Part shown: piece after piece, positions 7,231 to 15,735 of the stretch
Layout of the letters: every line of letters starts with the position of its first letter
Position numbering within the stretch: position 1 is the first letter of the stretch
DNA from: Flavobacterium akiainvivens
GTDB lineage: Bacteria > Bacteroidota > Bacteroidia > Flavobacteriales > Flavobacteriaceae
Direction: 5' to 3'
Assembly (NCBI RefSeq): GCF_001278115.1
Contig: NZ_LIYD01000005.1
Coordinates: 153,512 to 217,511, forward strand
Length of the DNA: 64,000 nucleotides
Position numbers and translations under genes: made by a program
The notes under the pieces: generated by a model
What the model saw: the letters and a program-made list of their open reading frames with translations, nothing else
Databases searched by the model: none
Told to the model about the DNA's origin: nothing

Positions 7231-8817
7231 GTGCATCGCATCGGCCATATCTATCTTGCCCTTACCCTCTTTTACAAGAAGTATGAACGGTATACAAACG
7301 GCAAACAAAATACCCAGGTATAAAAATATATCCATGTAAGACAGTACCGTAGCCTGCTTTAATACACCGCCCTCAAGTGCTGCATAGGCTTTTTGCAGGG
7401 CTTCGTTAGGTGAAAAACCTTTAGACATAAAACCTGCGGTAAGCTGTTTTACACGCTGCTGGGTTTCATAATCATACAGCTTTTCGTGCGATACAAGGTC
7501 AACCCTGTGCTTTTGCGTAAAACGGGTAAGGAATGTACTAATGATGGCAATACCAAACGAACCTCCCAGCTGGCGCAGCATACCGGTAAAGGCAGCCCCT
7601 TCGCCAATGCTCTTGCCCTTAAGGGTAGAAAGCGACATAGTAGTGATAGGTACAAACAGTAAACCAAGGCCTATACCACGCAATATAAGCGGGTTGAAAA
7701 AGTGCTCTACGCCGGTATCAGGTGTCATTACGGTGTACATCCAGAAGGTAAACCCAAAGAATATGCTAAAGCCCGCGGCAACCATGTAGGTTTTTTTAAC
7801 CCCACGCTGTATCATCTGGCCTATAAATGGCATCATAAACGCCGTCATTAGCGAACTTGGAATCAGTAGCATACCGGCATCGGTAGCTGTCCAGCCTAAA
7901 ATAGACTGCGTGTATAGCGGTATTATAAAGGTTGAGCCAAATAATCCAAATCCCATAATGAACGACATGATGGTACCTATGCGCAGGTTACTGTCTTTAA
8001 GCACCCGCAGGTTTACAATAGGGTGTTCATACACCAGCTCGCGCCATATAAAGGCTACAAGGCCAAAGATACTTACCACGCTCAGGGCTACAATTTCATG
8101 GCTTTCAAACCAGTCTTCCTGCTGGCCGTGCTCCAGTACAAACTGTAGCGAGCCAATAAACGCTATAAGGAAAACCACTCCCCACCAGTCTACCTTATCG
8201 GCACTCAGTTTTTCGCCATACTTAGGGCTCTTAACATACATTAGCGTTAGCATGGTGGCAATAATGCCCAGCGGTACATTTATGTAAAATATATAAGGCC
8301 AGCTCCAGTTGTCTACAATCCATCCGCCAAGAGGCGGGCCAAGGGTAGGGCCCACAATAACGCCCATACCATAAATGGCCTGTGCCATACCGCGTTTTGC
8401 AACAGGGTAGCTTTCGGTTATAATAGTTTGTGCCGTTACCAGCAGCGCGCCACCGCCCATACCCTGTATAAAGCGGAATACCACCAGTTCCCAAATATTA
8501 TCGGCATTACCGCACAAAAAAGAAGTTACGGTAAAAATAATTATGGATGCCGCGAAATAATTACGGCGGCCAAACTGCTGGCTCAGCCAGCTGGTCATGG
8601 GTATTACAATCACGTTTGCAATGGCATAGGCTGTAATTACCCAGGCCACATCGGTAAGGGTAGCGCCAAGGCTGCCCCTCATTTGGTTTAGTGCAACGTT
8701 TACAATGGTAGTATCTACAATTTCAAGCAGGGCACAAAGTACCGCTGTTATTGTAATAATAACCCGCCTGAAGCCGTATTCTACCAAATCGTCGCTTACG
8801 GTTGCTGCTCCTGCCAT
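7228..8817 (-). CDS. DHA2-family MFS drug efflux transporter (EmrB-like)
   Basis: 529 residues with about 14 hydrophobic segments, the DHA2 number. Family motifs are visible: LEIVDTTIVNVALNQM in the first segment, SWLSQQFGRRNYF (motif A loop), and GMGVIVGPTLGPPLGGWIV (antiporter motif C). It exports hydrophobic compounds using proton flow across the inner membrane. Together with the adaptor (4 bases upstream) and the TolC-like protein it forms a tripartite pump. It is the last gene of the tetR-tolC-emrA-emrB-type operon. The drug spectrum cannot be predicted. Confidence 0.93.
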   Translation of the reverse strand: MAGAATVSDDLVEYGFRRVIITITAVLCALLEIVDTTIVNVALNQMRGSLGATLTDVAWVITAYAIANVIVIPMTSWLSQQFGRRNYFAASIIIFTVTSFLCGNADNIWELVVFRFIQGMGGGALLVTAQTIITESYPVAKRGMAQAIYGMGVIVGPTLGPPLGGWIVDNWSWPYIFYINVPLGIIATMLTLMYVKSPKYGEKLSADKVDWWGVVFLIAFIGSLQFVLEHGQQEDWFESHEIVALSVVSIFGLVAFIWRELVYEHPIVNLRVLKDSNLRIGTIMSFIMGFGLFGSTFIIPLYTQSILGWTATDAGMLLIPSSLMTAFMMPFIGQMIQRGVKKTYMVAAGFSIFFGFTFWMYTVMTPDTGVEHFFNPLILRGIGLGLLFVPITTMSLSTLKGKSIGEGAAFTGMLRQLGGSFGIAIISTFLTRFTQKHRVDLVSHEKLYDYETQQRVKQLTAGFMSKGFSPNEALQKAYAALEGGVLKQATVLSYMDIFLYLGILFAVCIPFILLVKEGKGKIDMADAMH

Positions 8818-8821
8818 GTTG

Positions 8822-9910
8822 TTATTTTAAGTGTACGTCTACTTCCACGTTCATGCCCGGGCGTAGCAGTTTTACTTTTTCTTTATCGTTGTTTGCTGTA
8901 AGGGTAATTTTTACAGGAACCCTTTGTACCGTTTTAACAAAGTTACCGGTAGCGTTATCTGGAGGCAGCAGCGAAAAGCGTGCACCTGTAGCCGGCGAGA
9001 ACGAGCTTACCTGGCCTTCAAACTCGGCATCGTCATAAGCATCAGCTTTGATGATTACTTTCTGGCCTTCTTTCATTTTGCCAAGCTGGGTTTCTTTAAA
9101 GTTGGCTACAACCCATGCTTCTTCGCTGTTAATGATGTAAAACAGTGCCTGGCCCGGTTGTACCAGCTGCCCCGGCTGAATGTCTATAGCGCTAACCTGG
9201 CCGTCTACAGCGGCAGTAACCACGGTGTAGCTCAGGTTAAGTTCGGCAGCCCTTAGCGTGGCTTTAGCCCTTTCTATATTGGCATTAGCCACTTCAGTCT
9301 GCTTGTTAGATACGGCGCTGCGGCTCACGCTTGCTGCCCTCTGGCTGCGGCTTGCTGCCTCTGCCTGTTGCAGTACGCGCAGGTTGGCATCGGCCTCCTG
9401 CTTGGCGGCCTGTGCCTGCTCAAACTGTTGCTTAGTGATAGACTTGTTGTTGTACAGGTTCTGGTAACGTTCAAAATCGTTATTGGCCCTCCATACGCGC
9501 ACTTTGGCAGCCTCTATGTTGCCTTTGCTGCTTTGTATGTTGGCATCGCTTACGCTAACGCCCGCCTGTGCACCGCCTATATCGGCCTTAGCAACGGCAA
9601 AGCTGCCTTCTGCGGCGGCAAGGGCTGCTTTAGCCTCTTCAACGCGCACCACATAATCGTTATCGTCTATAACAAAAAGGGTATCGCCTTTTTTAACCTG
9701 TTGGTTGTCTTTTACAAAAACTTTGGTAATGTAGCCCGTAACACGTGGAATGATAGGGTTCATGTTTTTTTCTACCTGTGCGTCATCGGTAATTTCGTGT
9801 GCCTGCCCGTGCAGGTATTTATATATGCCGTAGCCACCGCCTACCACCACAAGGGCTGTAAGTATAACGGCAAACTTTTTATTGGTTTTCTTCTTCTCAG
9901 TCGTTTCCAT
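8822..9910 (-). CDS. HlyD/EmrA-family membrane fusion protein
   Basis: 362 residues. One N-terminal membrane anchor (about residues 13-31, FAVILTALVVVGGGYGIYKY), then a lipoyl-type half motif (IIPRVTGYITKVFVKDNQQV), a long Ala/Gln-rich coiled coil (about 85-220), the second lipoyl half (VDGQVSAIDIQPGQLVQPGQ) and a beta-barrel domain. This is the adaptor that links the inner-membrane MFS pump to the outer-membrane channel. It lies 2 bases from the TolC-like gene and 4 from the MFS gene, consistent with translation from one mRNA. Confidence 0.93.
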   Translation of the reverse strand: METTEKKKTNKKFAVILTALVVVGGGYGIYKYLHGQAHEITDDAQVEKNMNPIIPRVTGYITKVFVKDNQQVKKGDTLFVIDDNDYVVRVEEAKAALAAAEGSFAVAKADIGGAQAGVSVSDANIQSSKGNIEAAKVRVWRANNDFERYQNLYNNKSITKQQFEQAQAAKQEADANLRVLQQAEAASRSQRAASVSRSAVSNKQTEVANANIERAKATLRAAELNLSYTVVTAAVDGQVSAIDIQPGQLVQPGQALFYIINSEEAWVVANFKETQLGKMKEGQKVIIKADAYDDAEFEGQVSSFSPATGARFSLLPPDNATGNFVKTVQRVPVKITLTANNDKEKVKLLRPGMNVEVDVHLK

Positions 9911-9912
9911 GA

Positions 9913-11265
9913 TTACTGTTTATTTTGGGTAAGGTTGAATGATTGTGTTAGTCTTCCTGAAGCGTTAAGCAGCTCATAATACCTTTGGGTAATATCTGCC
10001 TTGCTAAAGGTTTGGTTAAGTTTTGCCTGTAACTGCTCTACATCGGCCTCAAGCAGGTCGTTAGTGTCTACAAGGCCGTTGTCATACTTGTCTTTTACTA
10101 TGCGGTAGTTTTCGCCTGCCTGCTCTACAGCCTGCGTGTATACCTTGTTTTGTTTAAGTGCAAGGTTGTAGCTTTCTAATGATTGCTGTACCTCAACCTT
10201 AACGCGCTCGCTTTTTATCTCAACCTCATGCTTGGCCTCTTCGGCACGGCTTTCGGCAGCGCGCACTTTTTTGTTGTTCTTAAAAATGTTGCTTATGTCA
10301 TAGCTAAGCGCCACGCCAAAGTTTATGGCATTGTGCACCTCTACAAAATTCTGGATATCCAGGGCGGTATAACCCGCTACAAGCGATAGCGAAGGGTAGT
10401 AGTCTGCCTTGGCAATGTCTACATCGCTCTGAGAGGCCTTTTCCTGCCATCTAAGCGCCTCTAAGTCGCTGCGCTGTGCAATGGCATCACTTTCGGTAAA
10501 AGAAGGCGTTAAATTGCTCGAATTGTTAAAATAGGCATCGGTAACGGCAATCTGTGTGCCTTCCGGAAGTTTAAGTAATGTAATAAGCTGGTAGTTTATG
10601 GTGCTTACGCGCATTTTGGCATCATCCAGGCTTAGCTGGATGTTGCTGGCCTGTAGCTGCGCCTTCAATAAGTCGTTGCGGGCAAGCAGGCCGTTTTGCT
10701 CCATGGCGGTAAAGTCGGTCACGCGCTGGTTGGCGCTCTTCAGGTTCTCTTCGATAAGGGAAACCGACTGCTGTGCCTTGTACAGGTTTGCATACAGCAC
10801 AATGGCCTGCATGGCAAGCTGCTCTTTTACACTGGCGGCGTTAAAGGTTTGAGCCTTGTACATGCTTTCGCTGGCGGCAATATTGTTTTTAAGCCTGAAA
10901 CCCGAAAATACCGGCAGGCTAAACTGTGCCATGCCCAGTATTACCTGGTTTACTTTTGGGGTAGATGATGACCCGCTTTCGCCCGATTCGCCCTCGCCGC
11001 CCATGGGCACGCGCAGGTTTATAGAAGGCTCGGTAAGCCTTTGGTACTGGCCTGATATTTTAAAATCAGGATAGGCGTTGTTTTTTACGTTGTCTACGTT
11101 AAGTCCGGCCGTGTTAACCCGGGTGTCTGCCAGGGCTGCCTCGGTACTCTGGGTTACAGCTATGTTTATGGCCTCATCCAGCGTCAGCGGTTTTTTTTGC
11201 TGTGCGCTGCCTGATAAGCCCAACAGTAGCATGATGCCCAGTGGCAATACATGATTAATTCTCAT
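9913..11265 (-). CDS. TolC-family outer-membrane efflux protein
   Basis: 450 residues with a signal peptide (MRINHVLPLGIMLLLGLSGS, cleavage near AQQ). It has two repeats of the OEP fold with long heptad helices, for example LTLDEAINIAVTQSTEAALA and VEVQQSLESYNLALKQNKVY, and the typical ending DLLEADVEQLQAKLNQTFSK. It forms the outer-membrane channel of the pump. Its start overlaps the end of the tetR gene by 11 bases, which suggests translational coupling within the operon. Confidence 0.93.
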   Translation of the reverse strand: MRINHVLPLGIMLLLGLSGSAQQKKPLTLDEAINIAVTQSTEAALADTRVNTAGLNVDNVKNNAYPDFKISGQYQRLTEPSINLRVPMGGEGESGESGSSSTPKVNQVILGMAQFSLPVFSGFRLKNNIAASESMYKAQTFNAASVKEQLAMQAIVLYANLYKAQQSVSLIEENLKSANQRVTDFTAMEQNGLLARNDLLKAQLQASNIQLSLDDAKMRVSTINYQLITLLKLPEGTQIAVTDAYFNNSSNLTPSFTESDAIAQRSDLEALRWQEKASQSDVDIAKADYYPSLSLVAGYTALDIQNFVEVHNAINFGVALSYDISNIFKNNKKVRAAESRAEEAKHEVEIKSERVKVEVQQSLESYNLALKQNKVYTQAVEQAGENYRIVKDKYDNGLVDTNDLLEADVEQLQAKLNQTFSKADITQRYYELLNASGRLTQSFNLTQNKQ

Positions 11266-11878
11266 TTGCTAATAGCGCTTTAATGGTTTGCTTAATGTGT
11301 TTTGTAACTTCGGTGTTCATGTAGGCCTCAAACTTCTCTTCGGTATCAAAACCGTAAATCTGTTCAAAGTAGGCCCTGTTGTTGCGAATGTGCACCAGGG
11401 TGCCCATTACGGTAGCCGGAATCAGGTCGGCAATTATATCGGTCCTGAAAACCCCTGCATCCTGTCCTTCCTGTATTATTTTTCTAAAAATGGCCGTGTT
11501 TTCTTTCTTAACATTCATAAAGCTTTCCATACTCAGTATGCGCTTTTTGGTGCTAAGTTCAAAGTGCATAATCTGGTACATGCACTTGTGCCTGTTAATA
11601 CGGTTTATGTATAAATCTACAAGGCGGTCTATTTTATCAAAAGGGGGGAGGTCATCACCCAGTATACTTTCAAGCTGCATTTTCATGTCGCTGGTGCGAT
11701 ACATAATAAGCGCTTCCAGCAGCTTCTCCTTAGAACCGAAATAGTAGGATATCATGGCTATGTTTACGCCCGCATCTTTAGCTATGGTCCTGATAGAGGC
11801 GCCGTCAAAACCTTCATCTGCAAACAGCTTTTCAGCCACCTGCAAAATCTCGATTTGCTTTTCGTTAAACTCTGTCAT
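11255..11878 (-). CDS. TetR-family transcriptional regulator
   Basis: 207 residues. The N-terminal HTH is clear (EILQVAEKLFADEGFDGASI, RTIAKDAGVNIAMISYYFGSKEKLLEAL, residues 9-57); the rest is the helical ligand-binding domain. It heads the efflux operon, and a 13-bp palindrome lies in its promoter, so it is probably an autorepressor released by a pump substrate. The start at 11878 matches the -7 box 33 bases upstream. Confidence 0.92.
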   Translation of the reverse strand: MTEFNEKQIEILQVAEKLFADEGFDGASIRTIAKDAGVNIAMISYYFGSKEKLLEALIMYRTSDMKMQLESILGDDLPPFDKIDRLVDLYINRINRHKCMYQIMHFELSTKKRILSMESFMNVKKENTAIFRKIIQEGQDAGVFRTDIIADLIPATVMGTLVHIRNNRAYFEQIYGFDTEEKFEAYMNTEVTKHIKQTIKALLANEN

Positions 11879-11900
11879 TTTATAAGTTGTTGTTTATTGC

Positions 11901-11932
11901 GCTGCAAAGTTAAACACTTGTTTAAATTAAAC
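11901..11932 (-). promoter_or_regulatory. promoter and operator of the tetR efflux operon
   Basis: On the minus strand TAACTTTG (CAAAGTTA at about 11906-11913 on the plus strand) fits the Bacteroidota -7 box. Just upstream GTTTAA-A-TTAAAC (11920-11932) is a perfect 13-bp palindrome where the -33 spacer would be, a typical TetR operator position. The rest of the gap, 11933-12184, is AT-rich and must hold the promoter of the nitrilase-family gene; no strong box is seen there (best candidate TATTTTTA near 12157). Confidence 0.55.
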
Positions 11933-12184
11933 GTTTGTTTAAATTGTTTGTTAACATTTTTTTAACAGAAAACGGTTGCGAAAATAGCTATAAATAAATT
12001 CTATATTGAATGTTCAGTTATTTGTTAACCAGTATGTTTAATAGCTTTTACTTAAAGTATTTATTTGTTTAACTTTTTCAGGATATACGCTGCGGTTGAA
12101 GATAATCCGGTTTGCGAATTTGGTGCTTTTTAGGCTGTTTTTAGCGCCGGATTTTTGTATTTTTAACGCGTAAAACAAATTGAA

Positions 12185-12970
12185 ATGAAGATAGCTGTAG
12201 CCTCTCCGTCCATCCCCCATTCGTTAAAAGATGGCCTCATTGAACTTGAAAAACACGTAAAGCAGGCCGCTGCTCAGGGTGTGAAAATCATCTGTTTTCC
12301 GGAGTCGTTTTTGCCGGGTTATCCGGGTATGCCCTACACCTCTGAAGACCGCACAAAAGAACGTTTGGAGGCTGCCCTTGAAAAGGTATGCGCGGTAGCT
12401 GCCGAAAACAATATTACGGTTATTGTACCTATGGACTGGCATGAAAACGGCCAACTGCTCAATGTGGCTTTTGTGGTTTCTGCCAATGGAAAAGTGTTGG
12501 GTTACCAGGCTAAAACACAGCTCGACCCGAGTGAAGATGCTATATGGGTTCCCGGTACAAAGCGGCGGGTTTTTGAAATTGACGGACTTATATTTGGTAT
12601 AAGTATTTGCCATGAGGGCTTCCGCTATCCGGAAACGGTGCGGTTTGCAGTGCGAAACGGTGCGCAGGTGGTGTTTCATCCGTTTTTTGCGGGCAGCGAT
12701 ACCGAAGGGGTGGAGCTGACGGAATATGGTGCTAAAACCAATCCGTATTACGAAAAAGCCCAGATGGTGCGGGCGTTGGAGAATACGGTTTACATTGCTA
12801 CATCTAACTATGCATCGCGCTACAGTGAGGCGGCAAGCGCCATTATAGCGGCAAGCGGGCAATGTATTGCACATGCGGCTTATGGCGAACCGGGTATCAC
12901 TGTTGCGGATATTGACCTTGAGCTGGCTACCGGTTTCCTTGCCGGGCGGTATAAGCCTGAAAGTTATTAG
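12185..12970 (+). CDS. carbon-nitrogen hydrolase (nitrilase superfamily)
   Basis: 261 residues, one complete nitrilase fold. The catalytic Glu-Lys-Cys set is visible: Glu in CFPESFLPGYPG (about residue 39), Lys in YQAKTQLDPSED (about 109) and Cys in GISICHEGFRYPE (about 142). Such enzymes cleave amides or nitriles; the natural substrate cannot be assigned from these motifs. Cytoplasmic, single gene between the divergent efflux operon and the cysteine attenuator. Start MKIAVASPS fits the first beta strand. Confidence 0.9.
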   Translation: MKIAVASPSIPHSLKDGLIELEKHVKQAAAQGVKIICFPESFLPGYPGMPYTSEDRTKERLEAALEKVCAVAAENNITVIVPMDWHENGQLLNVAFVVSANGKVLGYQAKTQLDPSEDAIWVPGTKRRVFEIDGLIFGISICHEGFRYPETVRFAVRNGAQVVFHPFFAGSDTEGVELTEYGAKTNPYYEKAQMVRALENTVYIATSNYASRYSEAASAIIAASGQCIAHAAYGEPGITVADIDLELATGFLAGRYKPESY

Positions 12971-13009
12971 GTTTTGGGTACTTTTTTAGTAAATTTTTAA
13001 TCTACTGTT

Positions 13010-13041
13010 TTTGTAGACTAATAAATATTTACTTACATTTG
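13010..13041 (+). promoter_or_regulatory. promoter of the cys leader-cysE-cysK transcript
   Basis: TTTG at 13010-13013 and TACATTTG at 13034-13041 are separated by 20 bases, matching the Bacteroidota primary sigma consensus. Transcription would start near 13047, giving a short untranslated segment before the leader peptide ATG at 13064. Confidence 0.8.
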
Positions 13042-13063
13042 TTAGGTATTCAATTATTAATAT

Positions 13064-13111
13064 ATGCCATCTACCCATGTTGTTAGCGCCGTTTGCTGTT
13101 GTTCTTTATGA
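13064..13111 (+). CDS. cysteine-rich leader peptide of the cysE-cysK attenuator
   Basis: A 15-codon reading frame encoding MPSTHVVSAVCCCSL, with three consecutive Cys codons (TGC TGT TGT, 13094-13102) close to its stop (TGA 13109-13111). It begins about 17 bases after the predicted transcription start and ends 75 bases before cysE. The next RNA can form mutually exclusive antiterminator and terminator hairpins. A short peptide full of the codon for the pathway product, ahead of genes for that pathway, is the classical attenuation design. There is no homology evidence; the case rests on codon content and RNA geometry. Confidence 0.8.
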   Translation: MPSTHVVSAVCCCSL

Positions 13112-13180
13112 GGAGCATGCCGGTGCCTGCCGTTTTGGTTGTGGCCCTAACATAAGCTCCTCTGTTGAGGGGCTTTTTTT
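13110..13180 (+). promoter_or_regulatory. cysteine-responsive transcription attenuator
   Basis: GAGGAGC (13110-13116, overlapping the leader stop codon) is the exact complement of GCTCCTC (13156-13162). The latter is also the 5' arm of a terminator: GCTCCTC-TGTT-GAGGGGC (13156-13173) followed by seven T. A ribosome stalled at the Cys codons leaves GAGGAGC free, so the antiterminator forms. A ribosome that reaches the stop codon covers GAGGAGC, so the terminator forms. Low charged tRNA-Cys would therefore switch on cysE-cysK. Confidence 0.8.
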
Positions 13181-13186
13181 ATACCT

Positions 13187-14002
13187 ATGAAACACCCTAT
13201 CTATACTGCAAATTACCTAAAATCGGGCCTGTTGCCCGATAAAGAAACCCTGGCCAATTGGGCTGAAGAATACTTCCGCTGGCTGTTTTGTATAGGGCCT
13301 CAATATGGCGATTATGGCTTTTTCTTAAAGGAGGAAAAGCATCTTCAGGATATACTTTCAGGGCTGCTTATACTGGCGGGATATCCGCAGGATAAAACAG
13401 ATTCATTACTCTTATCTTTAACTGATAAGTCTATACTACTTCATCAAAAACTTGAAGATGATTTAAAAGCCATTTTTGAGTTTGACCCGGCTGCAAAATC
13501 ACGTAGTGAAGTGCTGGTTTCATACCCCGGTTTCTTTGCTATTGCCATATACCGCATAGCGCACCAATTGTGGCTTAACCAGGTGCCGGTGCTGCCGCGT
13601 ATGCTGAGTGAATACGTGCACGGCAAAACAGGTATAGATATACATCCCGGCGCGGCAATAGGCGAGCGCTTTTTTATTGACCACGGCACCGGTATTGTGG
13701 TGGGCGAAACATCAATCATTGGTAATGATGTAAAAATGTACCAGGGCGTTACCCTTGGTGCACTTAGCGTGAGTAAGGCCGAGGCTGAAGTAAAACGCCA
13801 CCCAACCATTGGCAACGGGGTTACCATTTATGCCAACGCCACCATTTTGGGTGGGCAAACCGTTATTGGCGATGGTTCTGTAATAGGGGGCAACGTGTGG
13901 GTAACGCATTCGGTTCCGGCTAATTCGCTGGTGTACCATAAGAGTGAAGTAACCATAAAAACCCGCGAAACCTTTCCTGAACCTTTAAATTTTATAATAT
14001 AA
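13187..14002 (+). CDS. cysE: serine O-acetyltransferase
   Basis: 271 residues. It makes O-acetylserine from serine and acetyl-CoA, the first step of cysteine synthesis. An N-terminal helical domain (about residues 1-130) precedes a left-handed beta-helix with hexapeptide repeats: [47 protein letters not shown], then [19 protein letters not shown] and [10 protein letters not shown]. The His in IDHGTG is the expected catalytic residue. The start ATG is 6 bases after the T-run of the attenuator, and cysK follows 13 bases downstream. Confidence 0.94.
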   Translation: MKHPIYTANYLKSGLLPDKETLANWAEEYFRWLFCIGPQYGDYGFFLKEEKHLQDILSGLLILAGYPQDKTDSLLLSLTDKSILLHQKLEDDLKAIFEFDPAAKSRSEVLVSYPGFFAIAIYRIAHQLWLNQVPVLPRMLSEYVHGKTGIDIHPGAAIGERFFIDHGTGIVVGETSIIGNDVKMYQGVTLGALSVSKAEAEVKRHPTIGNGVTIYANATILGGQTVIGDGSVIGGNVWVTHSVPANSLVYHKSEVTIKTRETFPEPLNFII

Positions 14003-14015
14003 ACTTATACTCTAT

Positions 14016-14927
14016 ATGAAAGCAGATAACATATTAAAAACCATTGGTAAAACACCTCATGTAAAAATAAATAAATTGTATGGAAATGGTGCCAATGTGT
14101 GGATAAAGCTGGAGCGCAACAACCCCGGCAACAGCATTAAAGACCGCATTGCCCTGGCTATGATTGAAGATGCCGAAGCTAAGGGAATCCTTACGCCGGA
14201 GAGCGTTATTATAGAGCCTACATCTGGCAACACGGGTATTGGCCTGGCGCTTGTGGCAGCGGTAAAAGGCTACAAACTGATACTGGTTATGCCGGAAAGT
14301 ATGAGCATTGAGCGCCGCAAACTAATGTCTATTTATGGGGCGGAATTTGAGCTTACCCCACGCGAAAAAGGCATGAAGGGCGCTATTGAAAAGGCGGCTG
14401 AACTTACGGCATCTACACCACACGCGTGGAGCCCGAGCCAGTTTGATAACAAGGCCAATGTTGAAGTGCACCGCAAAACTACCGCACAGGAAATTATTGA
14501 AGATTTTCCTGATGGGGTTGACTACGTTATTACCGGAGTGGGCACAGGAGGCCATATAACAGGCGTAGCTGAGGTTTTAAAACAAAAATGGCCACAGGTT
14601 AAGGTGTATGCCGTTGAGCCCGAATTATCGCCTGTATTGAGCGGGGGCAGCCCTGCGCCACACCCCATACAGGGTATTGGTGCCGGTTTTGTGCCGTCTA
14701 TTTACAACAGCAGTGTGATTGACGGCATTATACAGGTTAGCAAAGACGAAGCGTTTAATTTTGCCCGCCGCGTGGCAAAAGAAGAGGGGATTCTTGTTGG
14801 GGTTTCCACCGGGGCATCGCTTGCGGCGGTACACAAAAAACTGACCGAAATTCCTGAAGGCTCCACCGTGCTTACCTTTAACTATGATACAGGTGAAAGG
14901 TATTTGAGTGTGGAGGGGCTTTTTTAG
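14016..14927 (+). CDS. cysK: cysteine synthase A (O-acetylserine sulfhydrylase)
   Basis: 303 residues. It joins O-acetylserine and sulfide to give cysteine, with pyridoxal phosphate. The PLP lysine lies in [16 protein letters not shown] (about residue 42), the substrate loop is [16 protein letters not shown], the phosphate-binding loop is [10 protein letters not shown], and the C-terminal [10 protein letters not shown] fits. It directly follows cysE, and the two products form the cysteine synthase complex in many bacteria. CysM-type activity cannot be excluded. The [19 protein letters not shown] start is standard. Confidence 0.94.
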   Translation: MKADNILKTIGKTPHVKINKLYGNGANVWIKLERNNPGNSIKDRIALAMIEDAEAKGILTPESVIIEPTSGNTGIGLALVAAVKGYKLILVMPESMSIERRKLMSIYGAEFELTPREKGMKGAIEKAAELTASTPHAWSPSQFDNKANVEVHRKTTAQEIIEDFPDGVDYVITGVGTGGHITGVAEVLKQKWPQVKVYAVEPELSPVLSGGSPAPHPIQGIGAGFVPSIYNSSVIDGIIQVSKDEAFNFARRVAKEEGILVGVSTGASLAAVHKKLTEIPEGSTVLTFNYDTGERYLSVEGLF

Positions 14928-14928
14928 A

Positions 14929-15121
14929 AGGTTCTGAGGTACTTAGGTTCTGAGATGCTTAGGAGGGCAGTGTCATGCCGAACGAAGCGCAGCGGAGTTG
15001 AGGTATCTTTTTTATAAAGTAATTAAGCTAAAATATGAAAGGACTGCCTCAAAGCGAAGCAGCCCTTTTATTTATTAAATTTTGGAAAGCTCAGTACCTA
15101 AGCACCTCAGTCCCTCAGAAC
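14929..15121. repeat. 8-nt phased inverted arms around a terminator, with a dispersed-type repeat
   Basis: Left arm: AGGTTCTG, AGGTACTT, AGGTTCTG, AGATGCTT (14929-14960). Right arm: CTCAGTAC, CTAAGCAC, CTCAGTCC, CTCAGAAC (15090-15121). Reverse-complemented, the right arm uses the same kind of units. Between them lies a segment at about 14968-15007 (GTGTCATGCCGAACGAAG and onward) that resembles a short dispersed intergenic repeat and the terminator at 15038-15068. Confidence 0.7.
15038..15068. terminator. bidirectional terminator between cysK and yceI-like gene
   Basis: AAAGGACTGC (15038-15047) pairs with GCAGCCCTTT (15059-15068) with a single mismatch; T-rich sequence follows on both strands. 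It sits between convergent genes. Confidence 0.7.
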
Positions 15122-15127
15122 CTTTAA

Positions 15128-15700
15128 TTAGTACTGAAGCGATACAGTAAGTTCAAACTCATCGCTGATGGCTGCATCACCAAGGCCGTCAAATACGCTG
15201 CCTGATTTGTACTCAATACCATATTTTGTCCTGTCTATGTTTATTGTGGTAGTAGCAATAGTTTTACCTACAGTAAGGTCAAACGTTACAGGTTTTGTTA
15301 CGTTTTTAATGGTAAGGTCGGCAGTTACAGTGTAAATGCTTTTGCTGCTTCCCTTAAGGGTTGCACTTTTAAAAACGATTTTTGCAGTAGCAAATTTATC
15401 TGTACCAAAGAAATCGTCAGCTTTAAGGTGGCCTTCCAGTTTTTCTTTGCCTTCGCCTGCTTTAAGGTCGGTTACAGCAATGCTGTTCATGTCTACAGTA
15501 AGGTTACCGCCTGTAAGTTTGCCGCTTTTAAAAGTAAGAGTACCTTCTTTAAAGTTAACGGTACCGCTGTGCTGGCCGGTTACTTTTTTACCTACCCAGG
15601 CTATAGTACTTTTTTTAGTGTCGATTTTTTTGTCTTGTGCTGTAGCAAGTGTAGAAAGCGCTACAAAAAAGGCAACTGCAATTGATTTGAAATTTTTCAT
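15128..15700 (-). CDS. YceI family periplasmic protein
   Basis: 190 residues with a signal peptide (MKNFKSIAVAFFVALSTLAT, cleavage at AQ). The mature part is a YceI lipocalin-like barrel: IDTKKSTIAWVGKKVTGQHS, GTVNFKEGTLTF, DMNSIAVTDL, LKADDFFGTDKFATAKIVF, and TADLTIKNVTKPVTFDLTVG. Family members bind isoprenoid-like lipids in the periplasm. It stands alone, 35 bases upstream (on the minus strand, downstream) of the nitroreductase stop, and may share its transcript. Confidence 0.9.
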   Translation of the reverse strand: MKNFKSIAVAFFVALSTLATAQDKKIDTKKSTIAWVGKKVTGQHSGTVNFKEGTLTFKSGKLTGGNLTVDMNSIAVTDLKAGEGKEKLEGHLKADDFFGTDKFATAKIVFKSATLKGSSKSIYTVTADLTIKNVTKPVTFDLTVGKTIATTTINIDRTKYGIEYKSGSVFDGLGDAAISDEFELTVSLQY

Positions 15701-15735
15701 CTTGTTTTAAAATTAAAAATTGGGTTATTAAATTA

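Noticed and set aside
12224..12874. 216-codon open frame antisense to the nitrilase-family gene
   Set aside because: It mirrors the whole coding gene, has unlikely composition and no promoter; the sense frame has all catalytic motifs.
13064..13186. Riboswitch before cysE
   Set aside because: No known sulfur-metabolite riboswitch core was recognised, while a Cys leader frame with antiterminator and terminator explains the region fully.
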